From: Demequina sp. NBRC 110056
GTDB taxonomy: Bacteria; Actinomycetota; Actinomycetes; Actinomycetales; Demequinaceae
Assembly: GCF_002090155.1 (NCBI RefSeq)
Contig: NZ_BBRM01000003.1
Span: forward strand, 124,001-188,000
Length of the DNA: 64,000 nucleotides
Reading direction: 5' to 3'
The position numbers and the translations under genes are program-made. The notes under the pieces were generated by a model that saw only the letters and a list, made by a program, of their open reading frames with translations, made no database searches and had not been told where the DNA came from. Positions 49,193 through 57,119 of this stretch are shown here, in pieces; the stretch's first letter is position 1; every line of letters begins with the position of its first letter.

Positions 49193-50389
49193 GTGTTCCT
49201 CGACGTCCTGCGACGCCGCAACCCCGCCCTCGTGCGCGACGCCGTCGCGCTGCACCAGGCCGGCGCGATCCCCGCCAACTGCACGGTGCTCGACCTCGAC
49301 ACGATCGGGCGCAACGCGGACGCGTTCGTGGCCGAGGCGAGCCGGCTGGGCCTCACGCCGTTCGCGATGACCAAGCAGATCGGCCGCAACCCGGACGTGT
49401 CGCGCGCGCTCGTCGCCCGCGGCATCACCCACGCCGTCGGCGTCGACCTCGAGTGCGCGATCGCCGCGGCGCACGGCGGGCTGTCCGTCGGGCACGTGGG
49501 GCACCTCGTGCAGGTCCCACGCCACCGGGCCGCGGACGCCGCCGCGCTGCGCCCGGCGTACTGGACCGTCTTCTCCTTCGACAAGGCACGGGAGGCGGGA
49601 GCCGCCGCGACGGCGCTCGGGCGGGAGCAGGCGGTCCTCGCGCGCATCACCGCCCCCGGCGACCGGTTCTATCGCGGCCACGAGGGCGGCTTCGACGCCG
49701 CCGACGTCGTGGCCGTGGCCGACGCGCTCGACGCGATCCCCGGCGTCCGCTTCGCGGGCGTGACGAGCTTCCCGGCGACGTTGTTCGACGCGGCGACGGG
49801 GCGCGCGGCCTCGACCCCCAACCTCGCGACCCTGACGCGCGCCAAGGAGGCGCTGCTCGCGGCCGGACGCGAGCACGTCGAGCTCAACGCGCCCGGCACG
49901 ACCTCGACGTCGATCCTCGAGACGCTCGCGGCGGCGGGCGCGACCCAGGTCGAGCCCGGACACGGGCTCACCGGCACCACTCCGCTGCACGCCGTCGAGG
50001 ACCTGGTCGAGGAGCCCGCGATCGCGTACATCAGCGAGGTCTCGCACCTGCACAGGGACGAGGCGTTCGTGTTCGGCGGCGGACTGTATGTCGACCCGGT
50101 GCTGGGCGACGCGTCGACGCGCGCGCTCGTGGTGGGCGCGGGCCAGGACCCCGCCGCCGTCGAGCCGCGGCCCGTCGACATGCCCGCGGCGAACGCCATC
50201 GACTACTACGCGACGGTGTCCGCCGCCGAGGTGAGCACCGGCGACACGGTCGTCATGGGCTTCCGCCCGCAGGTGTTCGTGTCGCGCTCGCTCACGGCCG
50301 CGATCAGCGGCGTCGGGACGGGCGCGCCCCGGGTCGAGGGCGTGTGGTCGGCGGACGGCTCGGCACCCCTGGCGGTGCCGTCGCGCTGA
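49193..50389 (+). CDS. YhfX-like PLP-dependent (alanine racemase-fold) protein
   Basis: This 398-residue fold-type III PLP protein resembles E. coli YhfX. The PLP lysine is in FAMTKQIGRNPDV (about residue 61), followed by WTVFSFDKAREAG, GVTSFPATLFDA and a C-terminal domain with AAISGVGTG. Its activity is unknown; family members are related to amino-acid racemases. AGGAGA precedes the GTG start, 9 bp after the kinase. It sits in a php/ROK/yhfX arrangement reminiscent of the E. coli yhf locus, which also contains php (yhfV) and yhfX. Confidence 0.83.
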   Translation: MFLDVLRRRNPALVRDAVALHQAGAIPANCTVLDLDTIGRNADAFVAEASRLGLTPFAMTKQIGRNPDVSRALVARGITHAVGVDLECAIAAAHGGLSVGHVGHLVQVPRHRAADAAALRPAYWTVFSFDKAREAGAAATALGREQAVLARITAPGDRFYRGHEGGFDAADVVAVADALDAIPGVRFAGVTSFPATLFDAATGRAASTPNLATLTRAKEALLAAGREHVELNAPGTTSTSILETLAAAGATQVEPGHGLTGTTPLHAVEDLVEEPAIAYISEVSHLHRDEAFVFGGGLYVDPVLGDASTRALVVGAGQDPAAVEPRPVDMPAANAIDYYATVSAAEVSTGDTVVMGFRPQVFVSRSLTAAISGVGTGAPRVEGVWSADGSAPLAVPSR

Positions 50390-50439
50390 TCTCAGGTGCG
50401 GGAGCGCCAGGCCGAGATTTTCGCAAGAGGGTGTTTGCT

Positions 50440-50445
50440 TATGAT
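50440..50445 (+). promoter_or_regulatory. Leaderless -10 box TATGAT
   Basis: It is the best -10 match in the window and lies 6 bases before the GTG at 50452. An imperfect stem (about 50391-50416) precedes it and may end the yhfX transcript. Confidence 0.7.
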
Positions 50446-50451
50446 GGGCGC

Positions 50452-51219
50452 GTGCCTGCACCGAATCGCCCCCCGCGCCCCGTCCGCACCGTCGCCGTCG
50501 TCCGCAAGGAGACGCTGAGCCCGACGATGGTGCGGGTGATCGTCGGCGGCCCGGCCATCGACGACCTTCCGCCGCTGAGCTACACGGACCACTACGTCAA
50601 GCTGAAGTTCGGCGACGTGACGCGCACGTACACGATCCGTTGGCTCGACCACGAGGCGCGCGAGATGGCGCTGGACTTCGTCATCCACGGCGACGAGGGC
50701 CTCGCGGGGCCGTGGGCGCGCGACGCGCAGGCCGGCGACGAGATCAGCTTCATGGGTCCCGGCGGCGCGTGGGCACCCCGCGGTGACGCAGACGTCCACC
50801 TGCTCGTGGGCGACGACTCGGCGCTGCCCGCGATCGCCGCCGCGCTCGAGGCGCTGCCGAGCCACGCGCGCGCCGAGGTCTTCCTCGAGGTGCCTGATGC
50901 GGCGTCACGCCAGGAGCTCCCCGTCACCGACGGCACCGTCGTCCACTGGGTCGAGCGCGACGCTCACGGCCTGGGCTACGGCGAGGCTCTGACCTACGCG
51001 GTGCAGACCGCCACGTTCCCGGAGGGCGACCTCGAGGCGTTCGTCCACGGCAACGCGGACATGATCAAGCCGCTGCGCCACTACCTCTTCAACGAGCGCG
51101 AGGTGCCGCGGGACAAGGTCTCCATCTCCGGCTACTGGCGCACCGGCATGAACGAGGACGGCTGGCAGTCGTCGAAGCGCGAGTTCGTCGCCGCGATGGA
51201 GGCCGAGCAGGACCGCTGA
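50452..51219 (+). CDS. Siderophore-interacting protein (FAD-binding, SIP family)
   Basis: This 255-residue flavoprotein of the ViuB/YqjH family reduces ferric siderophores in the cytoplasm to release iron. It has the FAD-binding barrel (RTYTIRWLDHEAREMALDFVIHG-like, with R-x-Y-T), GPWARDAQAGDEISFMGPGG and the C-terminal FVHGNADMIKPLRHYL and SGYWRTGMNEDGW. The GTG start is leaderless (TATGAT 6 bases upstream). No iron box was recognised. It ends 2 bases before a dispersed-motif copy. Confidence 0.93.
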   Translation: MPAPNRPPRPVRTVAVVRKETLSPTMVRVIVGGPAIDDLPPLSYTDHYVKLKFGDVTRTYTIRWLDHEAREMALDFVIHGDEGLAGPWARDAQAGDEISFMGPGGAWAPRGDADVHLLVGDDSALPAIAAALEALPSHARAEVFLEVPDAASRQELPVTDGTVVHWVERDAHGLGYGEALTYAVQTATFPEGDLEAFVHGNADMIKPLRHYLFNEREVPRDKVSISGYWRTGMNEDGWQSSKREFVAAMEAEQDR

Positions 51220-51221
51220 GC

Positions 51222-51231
51222 GCCGATGCGC
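51222..51231 (+). repeat. Dispersed GCCGATGCGC motif, intergenic copy after the SIP gene
   Basis: Exact core preceded by GAGC and followed by GGGCTGACC; it almost fills the 27-bp gap between two convergent stop codons. Confidence 0.8.
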
Positions 51232-51246
51232 GGGCTGACCCCTCGG

Positions 51247-52599
51247 TCACACGCGCCCGAGCAGCGGCGGCAGGATGAGGATCGCCACGACGGCCCACGC
51301 GCCGTAGACCACCAGCAGCCCGGTCTGCCAGCGCTCGAGGGCGCGTGTGGCGCCCGGGTGGTCCCGCAGCAACCGCACGAGCAGCCACCCGGTCACAGCG
51401 AGGTTCACGAGCAGGATCACGTTGATGCCCAGCACGACCGCGCGGTTGATGGTCCACCCGTCGTCGAGACGGCCCACGATGTTCACCAGGGCGACCGCGT
51501 CGAGCACGAGCGCGCCGCCCACCAGCGCCAGCTGGGTGCGCTCGAACCACCCCGCGACCGCGTCGTCCGGGCGGGCCGTGAGGCTGTAGAGCACCAGCGC
51601 GACGGCGATCACGAGCACCGCGTCGCACACGAGCAGCACGTCCCGGTCGAGGGCCAGCGCCTGACCGCTCAGCGCGACGACGGCCAAGAGGGCGACGAAC
51701 GTCAGCGCGAACAGCGGCGTGAACACGCGAGCGAGCACGGGCGCCATGTTCTCGATCACCGATTGCTTCGAGTCGACGAGCCACGCCGCGATGACCACGG
51801 CTCCGGCGGCGCCGGACGGGATCAGCCAGCCCTCGACGAACAGCCCCGCGTCCACGCCCGCCGCTTGTGACACGGCGACCGTCACGCCCGCGAGGGCGCC
51901 GCCCCCGGCGGCCAGCAGCGCCATGTAGATGACCCACTCGCCGGAGAACCGCACGGCCTCCATGCGTCCGTCGACGTCGCGCCACCGGCGACCGGCGTAC
52001 GCGACGCCCACCACCAGCCAGGTGAGGATCGGCACGTGCAGCGCGGTGACGAGCATCGCGTCGCTGTGCGCGTCCAGCGGCAGCACGTTCGCGACGACCG
52101 CTACCCCGACGAGGGCGCCCAGGGTTGCGAGCGCGAAGGTGCGGCCCTGGGGTCTGCGCCACAGCAGGTAGGCGACGAGCGCGGCGAGGCCGAGCAGCGA
52201 CGCGTTGCGCAGGTAGAGCTCCTCGCCCGCGCTCCACAGGCGCGGCACCTGCACCAGGAGTCCGCCGAGCACGGCGAAGGCGACGGCCGCGAGGCCCCCG
52301 GCGCGCGCATCGGCCCTCTGCGTGGGGGCTCCGCCGAGCACGAGCTGCTTCCACAGGCGCTTCGAGTTCTCCTGGGCGAACTCGCGGGCGATCGCGTCCT
52401 GGCTGCCGAGGCGCTTGACGGCCACGAGGAACGCCTCCTCGTCGCTCAGCCCGGCGTCGAGGAGGGCCTCGACGTGCCCGCGCAGGTGGTCCTCGAGCTC
52501 GTCGACGTCGGCGGTGCCCATGGCGCCGCGGCGCTCCAGGTGCGCGCGCCAGAGCCCGATCTGCCCGTCGAGGGCAGAGGCCTCCTCGGGCGCGCTCAC
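51247..52599 (-). CDS. Permease-prefix-domain membrane protein downstream of padR
   Basis: This 450-residue protein has a cytoplasmic N-terminal helical domain (DVDELEDHLRGHVEALLDAGLSDEEAFLVAVKRLGSQ, residues about 27-62), of the kind called permease prefix domain, then ten or so hydrophobic segments. No transport motif is recognised. Such proteins are regularly encoded next to PadR regulators. Its ATG overlaps the padR stop (ATGA), so it is translationally coupled. The linker after the prefix domain reads RADARAGG, encoded by a dispersed-motif copy (52305-52314). Confidence 0.78.
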   Translation of the reverse strand: MSAPEEASALDGQIGLWRAHLERRGAMGTADVDELEDHLRGHVEALLDAGLSDEEAFLVAVKRLGSQDAIAREFAQENSKRLWKQLVLGGAPTQRADARAGGLAAVAFAVLGGLLVQVPRLWSAGEELYLRNASLLGLAALVAYLLWRRPQGRTFALATLGALVGVAVVANVLPLDAHSDAMLVTALHVPILTWLVVGVAYAGRRWRDVDGRMEAVRFSGEWVIYMALLAAGGGALAGVTVAVSQAAGVDAGLFVEGWLIPSGAAGAVVIAAWLVDSKQSVIENMAPVLARVFTPLFALTFVALLAVVALSGQALALDRDVLLVCDAVLVIAVALVLYSLTARPDDAVAGWFERTQLALVGGALVLDAVALVNIVGRLDDGWTINRAVVLGINVILLVNLAVTGWLLVRLLRDHPGATRALERWQTGLLVVYGAWAVVAILILPPLLGRV

Positions 52600-52970
52600 G
52601 CGAGCGCCTCACGTGGTCCGGCGGCTGCGCGCAGCTCTGCCCGAGCGCCGTTCCACGCCGCGTCGAGCGCGGAGGCCACCGCGCTCCACTGCGCTCGATG
52701 GTCGGCGATGGCCGCCGTGCCGGAGGGGGTGATCGAGTAGTACTTCCGGCGCCTCCCGCTCTCGGAGGCGCCCCAGCGGCTGGCGACGAGCCCGTTGCGC
52801 TCGAGCCGGTGCAGCAGGGGATAGAGCAGGCCGTCCGTCCACTCGAGCTCTCCGCCGGACAGCTCGCCCACGCGCTTGATGATCGCGTAGCCGTAGCTGT
52901 CGGCATCGGCGAGGATGCTCAGCACCAGTGGCGCCGCACTCGCCGCCACCAAGTCCTTGGGGATGTCCAT
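52596..52970 (-). CDS. PadR-family transcriptional regulator
   Basis: This 124-residue PadR regulator starts DIPKDLVAASAAPLVLSILA, with the winged-helix segments YGYAIIKRVGEL, DGLLYPLLHRLERNGLVASRW and RRKYYSITPSGTAAI that define the family. It is probably autoregulatory and also controls the coupled membrane protein. The start at 52970 is preceded by GGAGGAGG. A near-consensus promoter lies at 53010-53038. Confidence 0.92.
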   Translation of the reverse strand: MDIPKDLVAASAAPLVLSILADADSYGYAIIKRVGELSGGELEWTDGLLYPLLHRLERNGLVASRWGASESGRRRKYYSITPSGTAAIADHRAQWSAVASALDAAWNGARAELRAAAGPREALA

Positions 52971-53009
52971 GGGTCGCCTCCTCCAGGATGCGCCGGCATC
53001 CCTTGAGGC

Positions 53010-53038
53010 AGTATGCATAGCAGTTCTAGGTATGTCAA
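53010..53038 (-). promoter_or_regulatory. Near-consensus promoter of padR with dyad-rich spacer
   Basis: On the minus strand TTGACA (53033-53038), a 17-base spacer and CATACT (53010-53015) form the best sigma-A promoter in the window. TATGCATA (palindrome) and TAGAACTGCTA (dyad) lie in and beside the spacer. PadR proteins commonly bind AT-rich dyads overlapping their own promoter, so autorepression is likely. Confidence 0.8.
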
Positions 53039-53051
53039 CGCGCGTGAGCCC

Positions 53052-53057
53052 TAGGGT
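53052..53057 (+). promoter_or_regulatory. Leaderless -10 box TAGGGT
   Basis: It lies 7 bases before the GTG at 53065, back to back with the padR promoter. Confidence 0.6.
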
Positions 53058-53064
53058 GGAGGGC

Positions 53065-53916
53065 GTGACGCCCTTCGCCCGGCTCGCCACCGCGGTCGCC
53101 GCGCTGCGATGCCCCGTCTGCCGCGAACGGCTGCACGCGGCCGAGTCCGGGCTGGAGTGCCAGCGGGGCCATCGCTTCGACGCGGCGCGCCAGGGGTACG
53201 TCAACCTGCGCTCGAGCGCTCGCCTCACCGGTTCCGCTGACACGCCGGCGATGGTCGCCGCCCGCGAGCGGCTCCAGGGCTCGGGTGCGTACGACGCCGT
53301 CGCGCAGGCGCTGACGGAGGCTGCCCTCCGCGCGGCGCCGCGCGACGGAGCCGAGCCCAGCGGCGTCGTGCTCGACCTCGCCGGCGGCACGGGCTTCTAC
53401 CTCGCTCGCGTGCTCGACGCGCTCCCGCAAGCCGAGGGCATCTGCCTCGACGCCTCCGTGCCAGCGCTCAAACGGGCGGCCCGCGCGCACCCGCGCGCCC
53501 TCGCCCTCGGCGCCGACGCACGTGCGGCGCTGCCGCTCGCGGACGGGTCCTGCGCGCTGGTCACGAGCGTGTTCGGCCCCCGCGATCCCGCCGAGGTGCG
53601 ACGCGTGCTGGCGCCGGGCGGCGCGCTCGTGGTCGTCACGCCCCGGCCGGAGCACCTGCGCGAGCTCGTGCGTGCGGTCAGCGGCGTCGAGGTGGACGAG
53701 CGCAAGGGCGAGCGCCTCGCGGAGCAGCTGCGCGCGTACGAGGTCGTGGAGTCGCGTGTCGTCGACACCGAGGTCGACTGGGACGCCACGCAGGCACGCG
53801 ACGCGCTCGCGATGGGACCGTCCGCCCACCACCTCGACGAGGCCGCGCTTGCCGCGGTGGGCGCGGTCTCGACGCGCCTCGCGGTCGACGTGGTCACGTA
53901 CGCGCCGCGCGCGTGA
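53065..53916 (+). CDS. rRNA guanine-N1 methyltransferase family protein (RlmA/TlrB-like)
   Basis: This 283-residue SAM-dependent methyltransferase has an N-terminal zinc finger (LRCPVCRERLHAAESGLECQ with RGHRFD: Cys-x2-Cys, Cys and His) as in RlmA-I/RlmA-II, then GYVNLR, the SAM loop VLDLAGGTGFYLARVLDAL and ARDALAMGPSAHHL near the C-terminus. It should methylate G745 or G748 of 23S rRNA; the latter can give tylosin-type resistance. The GTG start follows TAGGGT by 7 bases and begins VTPFARLATAV. Confidence 0.88.
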   Translation: MTPFARLATAVAALRCPVCRERLHAAESGLECQRGHRFDAARQGYVNLRSSARLTGSADTPAMVAARERLQGSGAYDAVAQALTEAALRAAPRDGAEPSGVVLDLAGGTGFYLARVLDALPQAEGICLDASVPALKRAARAHPRALALGADARAALPLADGSCALVTSVFGPRDPAEVRRVLAPGGALVVVTPRPEHLRELVRAVSGVEVDERKGERLAEQLRAYEVVESRVVDTEVDWDATQARDALAMGPSAHHLDEAALAAVGAVSTRLAVDVVTYAPRA

Positions 53917-53941
53917 GGCGCCGCTGCGCGAGGATGGCACC

Positions 53942-54496
53942 ATGGGACGCCTCATCTACTCCGCGATCATGTCGGCCGACGGCTACATCGCCGACGCGAC
54001 GGGCGACTTCGGCTGGGCCGAGCCGTCCGTCGACGCGCACCTCGCGATCAACGAGGTGGCGCGACCCGTGGGTACCTACGTGCTCGGCCGTCGCACCCAC
54101 GAGGTGATGGCGGTGTGGGACGAGCTCGACACCCCCGAGAACGAGGGGCCGATGCGCGAGTTCGCTCAGGTCTGGGCTGGCGCCGACAAGGTGGTCGTGT
54201 CGTCGACGCTCGAGGCGGTGAGCACCCGGCGCACCACGCTGCGCGGAGACCTCGACCTCGACTGGCTGCGCGCCCTCACCGCGGACGCCGACCGGGACGT
54301 CGCCATCGCCGGCCCCACCCTGGCCGCGCCCGCGATCCGCGCGGGCCTCGTCGACGAGCTCCAGCTGTGGATCGTGCCCGCGATCGTGGGCGGCGGACTC
54401 GCGGCGCTGCCCGAAGGGGCACGCGCGGACTACACGCTCGCCGAGACCCGCGAGGTCGGCGGCTTCGTCTTCCTGCGCCTCAGCGCGACCAGGTAG
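53942..54496 (+). CDS. Dihydrofolate reductase family protein (RibD C-terminal-like)
   Basis: This 184-residue protein has the DHFR/RibD_C fold: RLIYSAIMSADGYIADATG at the start, YVLGRRTHEVM, KVVVSSTLEAV, DVAIAGPTLAAPAIRAGLVDELQLWIVP and VGGGLAALP. These proteins reduce pterin- or flavin-like substrates, or have unknown substrates. GAGGAT lies 6 bases before the ATG (weak leaderless box). A dispersed-motif core at 54148 encodes GPMREF. It faces the aldo/keto reductase with 3 bases between stops. Confidence 0.85.
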   Translation: MGRLIYSAIMSADGYIADATGDFGWAEPSVDAHLAINEVARPVGTYVLGRRTHEVMAVWDELDTPENEGPMREFAQVWAGADKVVVSSTLEAVSTRRTTLRGDLDLDWLRALTADADRDVAIAGPTLAAPAIRAGLVDELQLWIVPAIVGGGLAALPEGARADYTLAETREVGGFVFLRLSATR

Positions 54497-54499
54497 CGC

Positions 54500-55348
54500 C
54501 TACATCTCCTCGTGCGTGTTGGGGTCGCCGTCGAACAGGCGCCCGTCCTCGCGGTGCAGACCGGAGATCGCGGCCATCTCCGCGTCGGTGAGCTCGAACG
54601 AGAACACGTCGAGGTTGGTCGCCTGACGCTCGGGCGTCGCGGACTTGGGCACCGGCACGTTGCCCAGCTGCACCTGCCAGCGCAGGATCACCTGACCCGG
54701 CGTGACGCCGTGTGCGGCGGCCGCATCGGCGACCGGCGGCTCGTCGAACGGCGCCTGGCGCTTGCCCAGCGGCGACCACGACTGCGTGAGGATGCCGCGC
54801 TCCGCGTGCACCGCGCGCATGCGCTCCTGGACGAAGTACGGGTGGAGCTCGACCTGGTTGATCGCCGGGGTGACGCCACTGTCGTCGACGATGTTCGCGA
54901 GGTGCTCGTCGGTGAAGTTGGAGACGCCGATGGTCCGTACCACGTCGCGGCGCTGCAGCTCGACCAGGCCGCGCCACGCGTCGCGGTACTTGTCGGTGAT
55001 CGGGTTGGGCCAGTGGATGAGCAGCACGTCGATCCGGCCGAGCCCCATGCGGTCCATGGACTCCATGCCCGAGGCGATCGCGGACTCGTAGTCGTGGTGG
55101 CGGCCGGGCAGCTTGGTCTGGACGGTGAGCTCGGAGCGGTCGACGCCGTTGGCCTTCAGCCAGTCGCCCGCGGCCTTGCCGACCTCGGCCTCGTTGCCAT
55201 AGTTCACGGCCGAGTCGAGCAGGCGGTACCCGGTGTCGAGCGCGGACGTGATCGCCGCGTGCGCCTCGTCCTCCTTGAGCGGGTAGGTCCCGAAGCCGAT
55301 CGCGGGGATCTCTTGGCCGTCGTTGAGGGTGCGCGTGGGAGCAGTCAT
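54500..55348 (-). CDS. Aldo/keto reductase (DkgA-like)
   Basis: This 282-residue NADPH-dependent reductase of the AKR5-like group has IPAIGFGTYPLKEDEA, the catalytic tetrad in GYRLLDSAVNYGNE (Asp, Tyr), LTVQTKLP (Lys) and LLIHWPNP (His), NQVELHPYF and IPVPKSATPERQ-like VPVPKSATPERQATN. 2,5-diketo-D-gluconate and methylglyoxal are typical substrates. TAGGTT lies 6 bases before the ATG, so it is leaderless. Confidence 0.93.
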   Translation of the reverse strand: MTAPTRTLNDGQEIPAIGFGTYPLKEDEAHAAITSALDTGYRLLDSAVNYGNEAEVGKAAGDWLKANGVDRSELTVQTKLPGRHHDYESAIASGMESMDRMGLGRIDVLLIHWPNPITDKYRDAWRGLVELQRRDVVRTIGVSNFTDEHLANIVDDSGVTPAINQVELHPYFVQERMRAVHAERGILTQSWSPLGKRQAPFDEPPVADAAAAHGVTPGQVILRWQVQLGNVPVPKSATPERQATNLDVFSFELTDAEMAAISGLHREDGRLFDGDPNTHEEM

Positions 55349-55354
55349 GTCTCC

Positions 55355-55360
55355 AACCTA
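55355..55360 (-). promoter_or_regulatory. Leaderless -10 box TAGGTT of the aldo/keto reductase
   Basis: It lies on the minus strand 6 bases before the ATG at 55348. Confidence 0.65.
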
Positions 55361-55390
55361 CGCCGGTCCACGGGGTGGCCCGGACGGAGG

Positions 55391-55400
55391 GCCGATGCGC
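55391..55400 (+). repeat. Dispersed GCCGATGCGC motif, intergenic copy after the cotH-like gene
   Basis: Exact core preceded by GAGG and followed by GCGCTAGCTG, in the 78-bp gap at the 3' end of the cotH-like gene. Confidence 0.8.
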
Positions 55401-55426
55401 GCGCTAGCTGCCCGTCCGGGCTCGCC

Positions 55427-56944
55427 TCAGGAGTCGAGGGCGGTCTCGAGGGCGTCGGCCTCGCTGCGGATCGTCGCCTCGGGCACGAGGGAGGAGGCGT
55501 CCGCGATGAGCAGCGAGCTCCACGCGGCGAGACGCTCGGCCGCGAGGCCCGACTCGATGAGCTCGGCCTCGAGGCGCTCGAGCTCCGCCTCGTAGAGCGC
55601 CGCGAACTCGTCGACTGCGAGGAAGCGCTCCGCGAGGATGTTGGAGCCGCCCATGCCGCCACCCATGCCGCCGCGTCCGCCGCCCGGGTTTCCCTCGCCG
55701 CCGGGCATGCCCTGAGCGCCCGCGGTCGCGTCTCCGGGCCGTGCCGGCATCTCGGCGCCGTCGGGGAGCTCGGTCAGGTCGCCGCCGCCGGGAAGGGTCG
55801 AGGGATCGAAGTCCTCGGGCAGGTCCGAGGGGTCGAAGCCCTCCGGCGGCGTGCCGCCGCGCTCGCCCCAGCCCTGCGGCGCCTCACCGTCCTGCCACTC
55901 GCCCACACCCTCGTCGGGAGCCGTGCCGTCGGGCGCGGCCCCCGCGCCCGCATCGGCCCTCCCGAAGCCGCCCCCGCCGCCGGGTGAGGCGCCGAACGCG
56001 AGGTTGAGGTCCCAGTTGACGACCGTCATCTGTGCGGCGTCGGGGTCCCAGTAGAGGTAGGCGTTGTTCCCGGGACCGTCGATGTCGTCGGTGTTGCCGA
56101 CCAGGTCCTGGAACGCGAGGTAGGTCGCGAAGGCGTCGACGTCGAGCCACGAGCCGAGGTCGGACGCGAAGGTCGCGTCGTCCGACTCGTTGACGAACTG
56201 GAGGAAGTCGATGAGCGGCTGGTAGTCGTCCTCGCCGCCCTCCTGGTCGAAGGACTCCGTGTAGAGCGACGGGTCCTCGCCCAGGTAGTCCCAGGTGCCG
56301 CCGGACTCCGCCTTCCACAGCAGGCCATCGCCCAGCTCGCGCTCCATCCAGGCGTCGTTGGGGTTCTCGACGATCAGCCGCAGCGTCTCCTCGGAGCCGT
56401 TCATGCTGACGGTCGCCGCGACGGCCTCCTCGGCCGCGAGTCCCGCCGCCTCGAGGAGGTCCAGCGCGAGCGCCTCGTTCAGAGACGTCTCCGACGAGTT
56501 CGAGCGGATCACCAGCTCGGTCGCTCCGTCGAGGGACTGGCCGTCGACGTACTTGTCGAGCCGGATGATCCACGGCAGCGTCTCCGGGTCGTCCTCCGCG
56601 CTCGCTCCCCGCAGCGAGGAGTTGCCCTTGAGCTTGAGGCCCACGTTCTCGAACGTCGTGCCGTCGATGGTCGCGGTCGCGGAGATCCACACCTTCTCCC
56701 CGGACTCCGTGTACGCAGACATGAGCGCCTCGTAGTCGGACTCGTCGTAGGCGAGCTCGATCGCGTGCAGCTCGGACGAGTCCCACACCTCGGGGGTGTC
56801 GGCGTCGAGGACCGCGACGTCGCCGGCCGCCGACGTCGCGCCCGCGAGGGACGCGGTCTCGCTCGAGGTCGCGGTGCACGAGGCGAGCACGAGCGAGCCG
56901 GCGATGACGGAGGCGGCGATGCGGACCGGGGTGGGGAATCTCAT
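55427..56944 (-). CDS. CotH-kinase-like lipoprotein
   Basis: This 505-residue secreted protein has a lipobox (LVLASC, Cys about 23) and CotH-like elements: ENVGLKLKGNSSLRG, LDKYVDGQSLDGATELVIRS, NPNDAWMERELGDGLLWKAE and the metal/active-site run NNAYLYWDPDAAQMTVVNWDL. CotH proteins phosphorylate coat or surface proteins in spore formers and fungi; here a cell-surface kinase role is inferred. An extended Gly/Pro/Asp-rich insert (about residues 320-430) is low complexity, with GGRGGMGGGMGG. A dispersed-motif variant lies at 55949. Confidence 0.8.
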   Translation of the reverse strand: MRFPTPVRIAASVIAGSLVLASCTATSSETASLAGATSAAGDVAVLDADTPEVWDSSELHAIELAYDESDYEALMSAYTESGEKVWISATATIDGTTFENVGLKLKGNSSLRGASAEDDPETLPWIIRLDKYVDGQSLDGATELVIRSNSSETSLNEALALDLLEAAGLAAEEAVAATVSMNGSEETLRLIVENPNDAWMERELGDGLLWKAESGGTWDYLGEDPSLYTESFDQEGGEDDYQPLIDFLQFVNESDDATFASDLGSWLDVDAFATYLAFQDLVGNTDDIDGPGNNAYLYWDPDAAQMTVVNWDLNLAFGASPGGGGGFGRADAGAGAAPDGTAPDEGVGEWQDGEAPQGWGERGGTPPEGFDPSDLPEDFDPSTLPGGGDLTELPDGAEMPARPGDATAGAQGMPGGEGNPGGGRGGMGGGMGGSNILAERFLAVDEFAALYEAELERLEAELIESGLAAERLAAWSSLLIADASSLVPEATIRSEADALETALDS

Positions 56945-57021
56945 GCCCGCCAGTCAACGGGGCATTCCTGGGAGCCGGCTGGGAACGGACGGGGAGTTGG
57001 GGCACAGCGCGTGAGTTCGGC

Positions 57022-57096
57022 ACTGACCGTTCGCACGAGCGTCAGTCGCGAGCGCCCGGATGCGCGGTCGCCGCCCACCGTCGCCGGACGGTCAGT
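57022..57096. repeat. Intergenic inverted repeat upstream of the cotH-like gene
   Basis: ACTGACCGT (57022-57030) is complementary to ACGGTCAGT (57088-57096), and a local dyad ACTGAC/GTCAGT spans 57022-57046. It lies in the 175-bp gap between the MFS and cotH-like genes and resembles the other intergenic inverted repeats in layout. Confidence 0.5.
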
Positions 57097-57119
57097 CGGG
57101 ACGGTGCGCGGGCCTCGGG

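Noticed and set aside
48155-50461. A 768-codon minus-strand frame opposite the ROK kinase and yhfX
   Set aside because: Antisense shadow without motifs; the sense strand encodes two recognisable proteins with ribosome sites.
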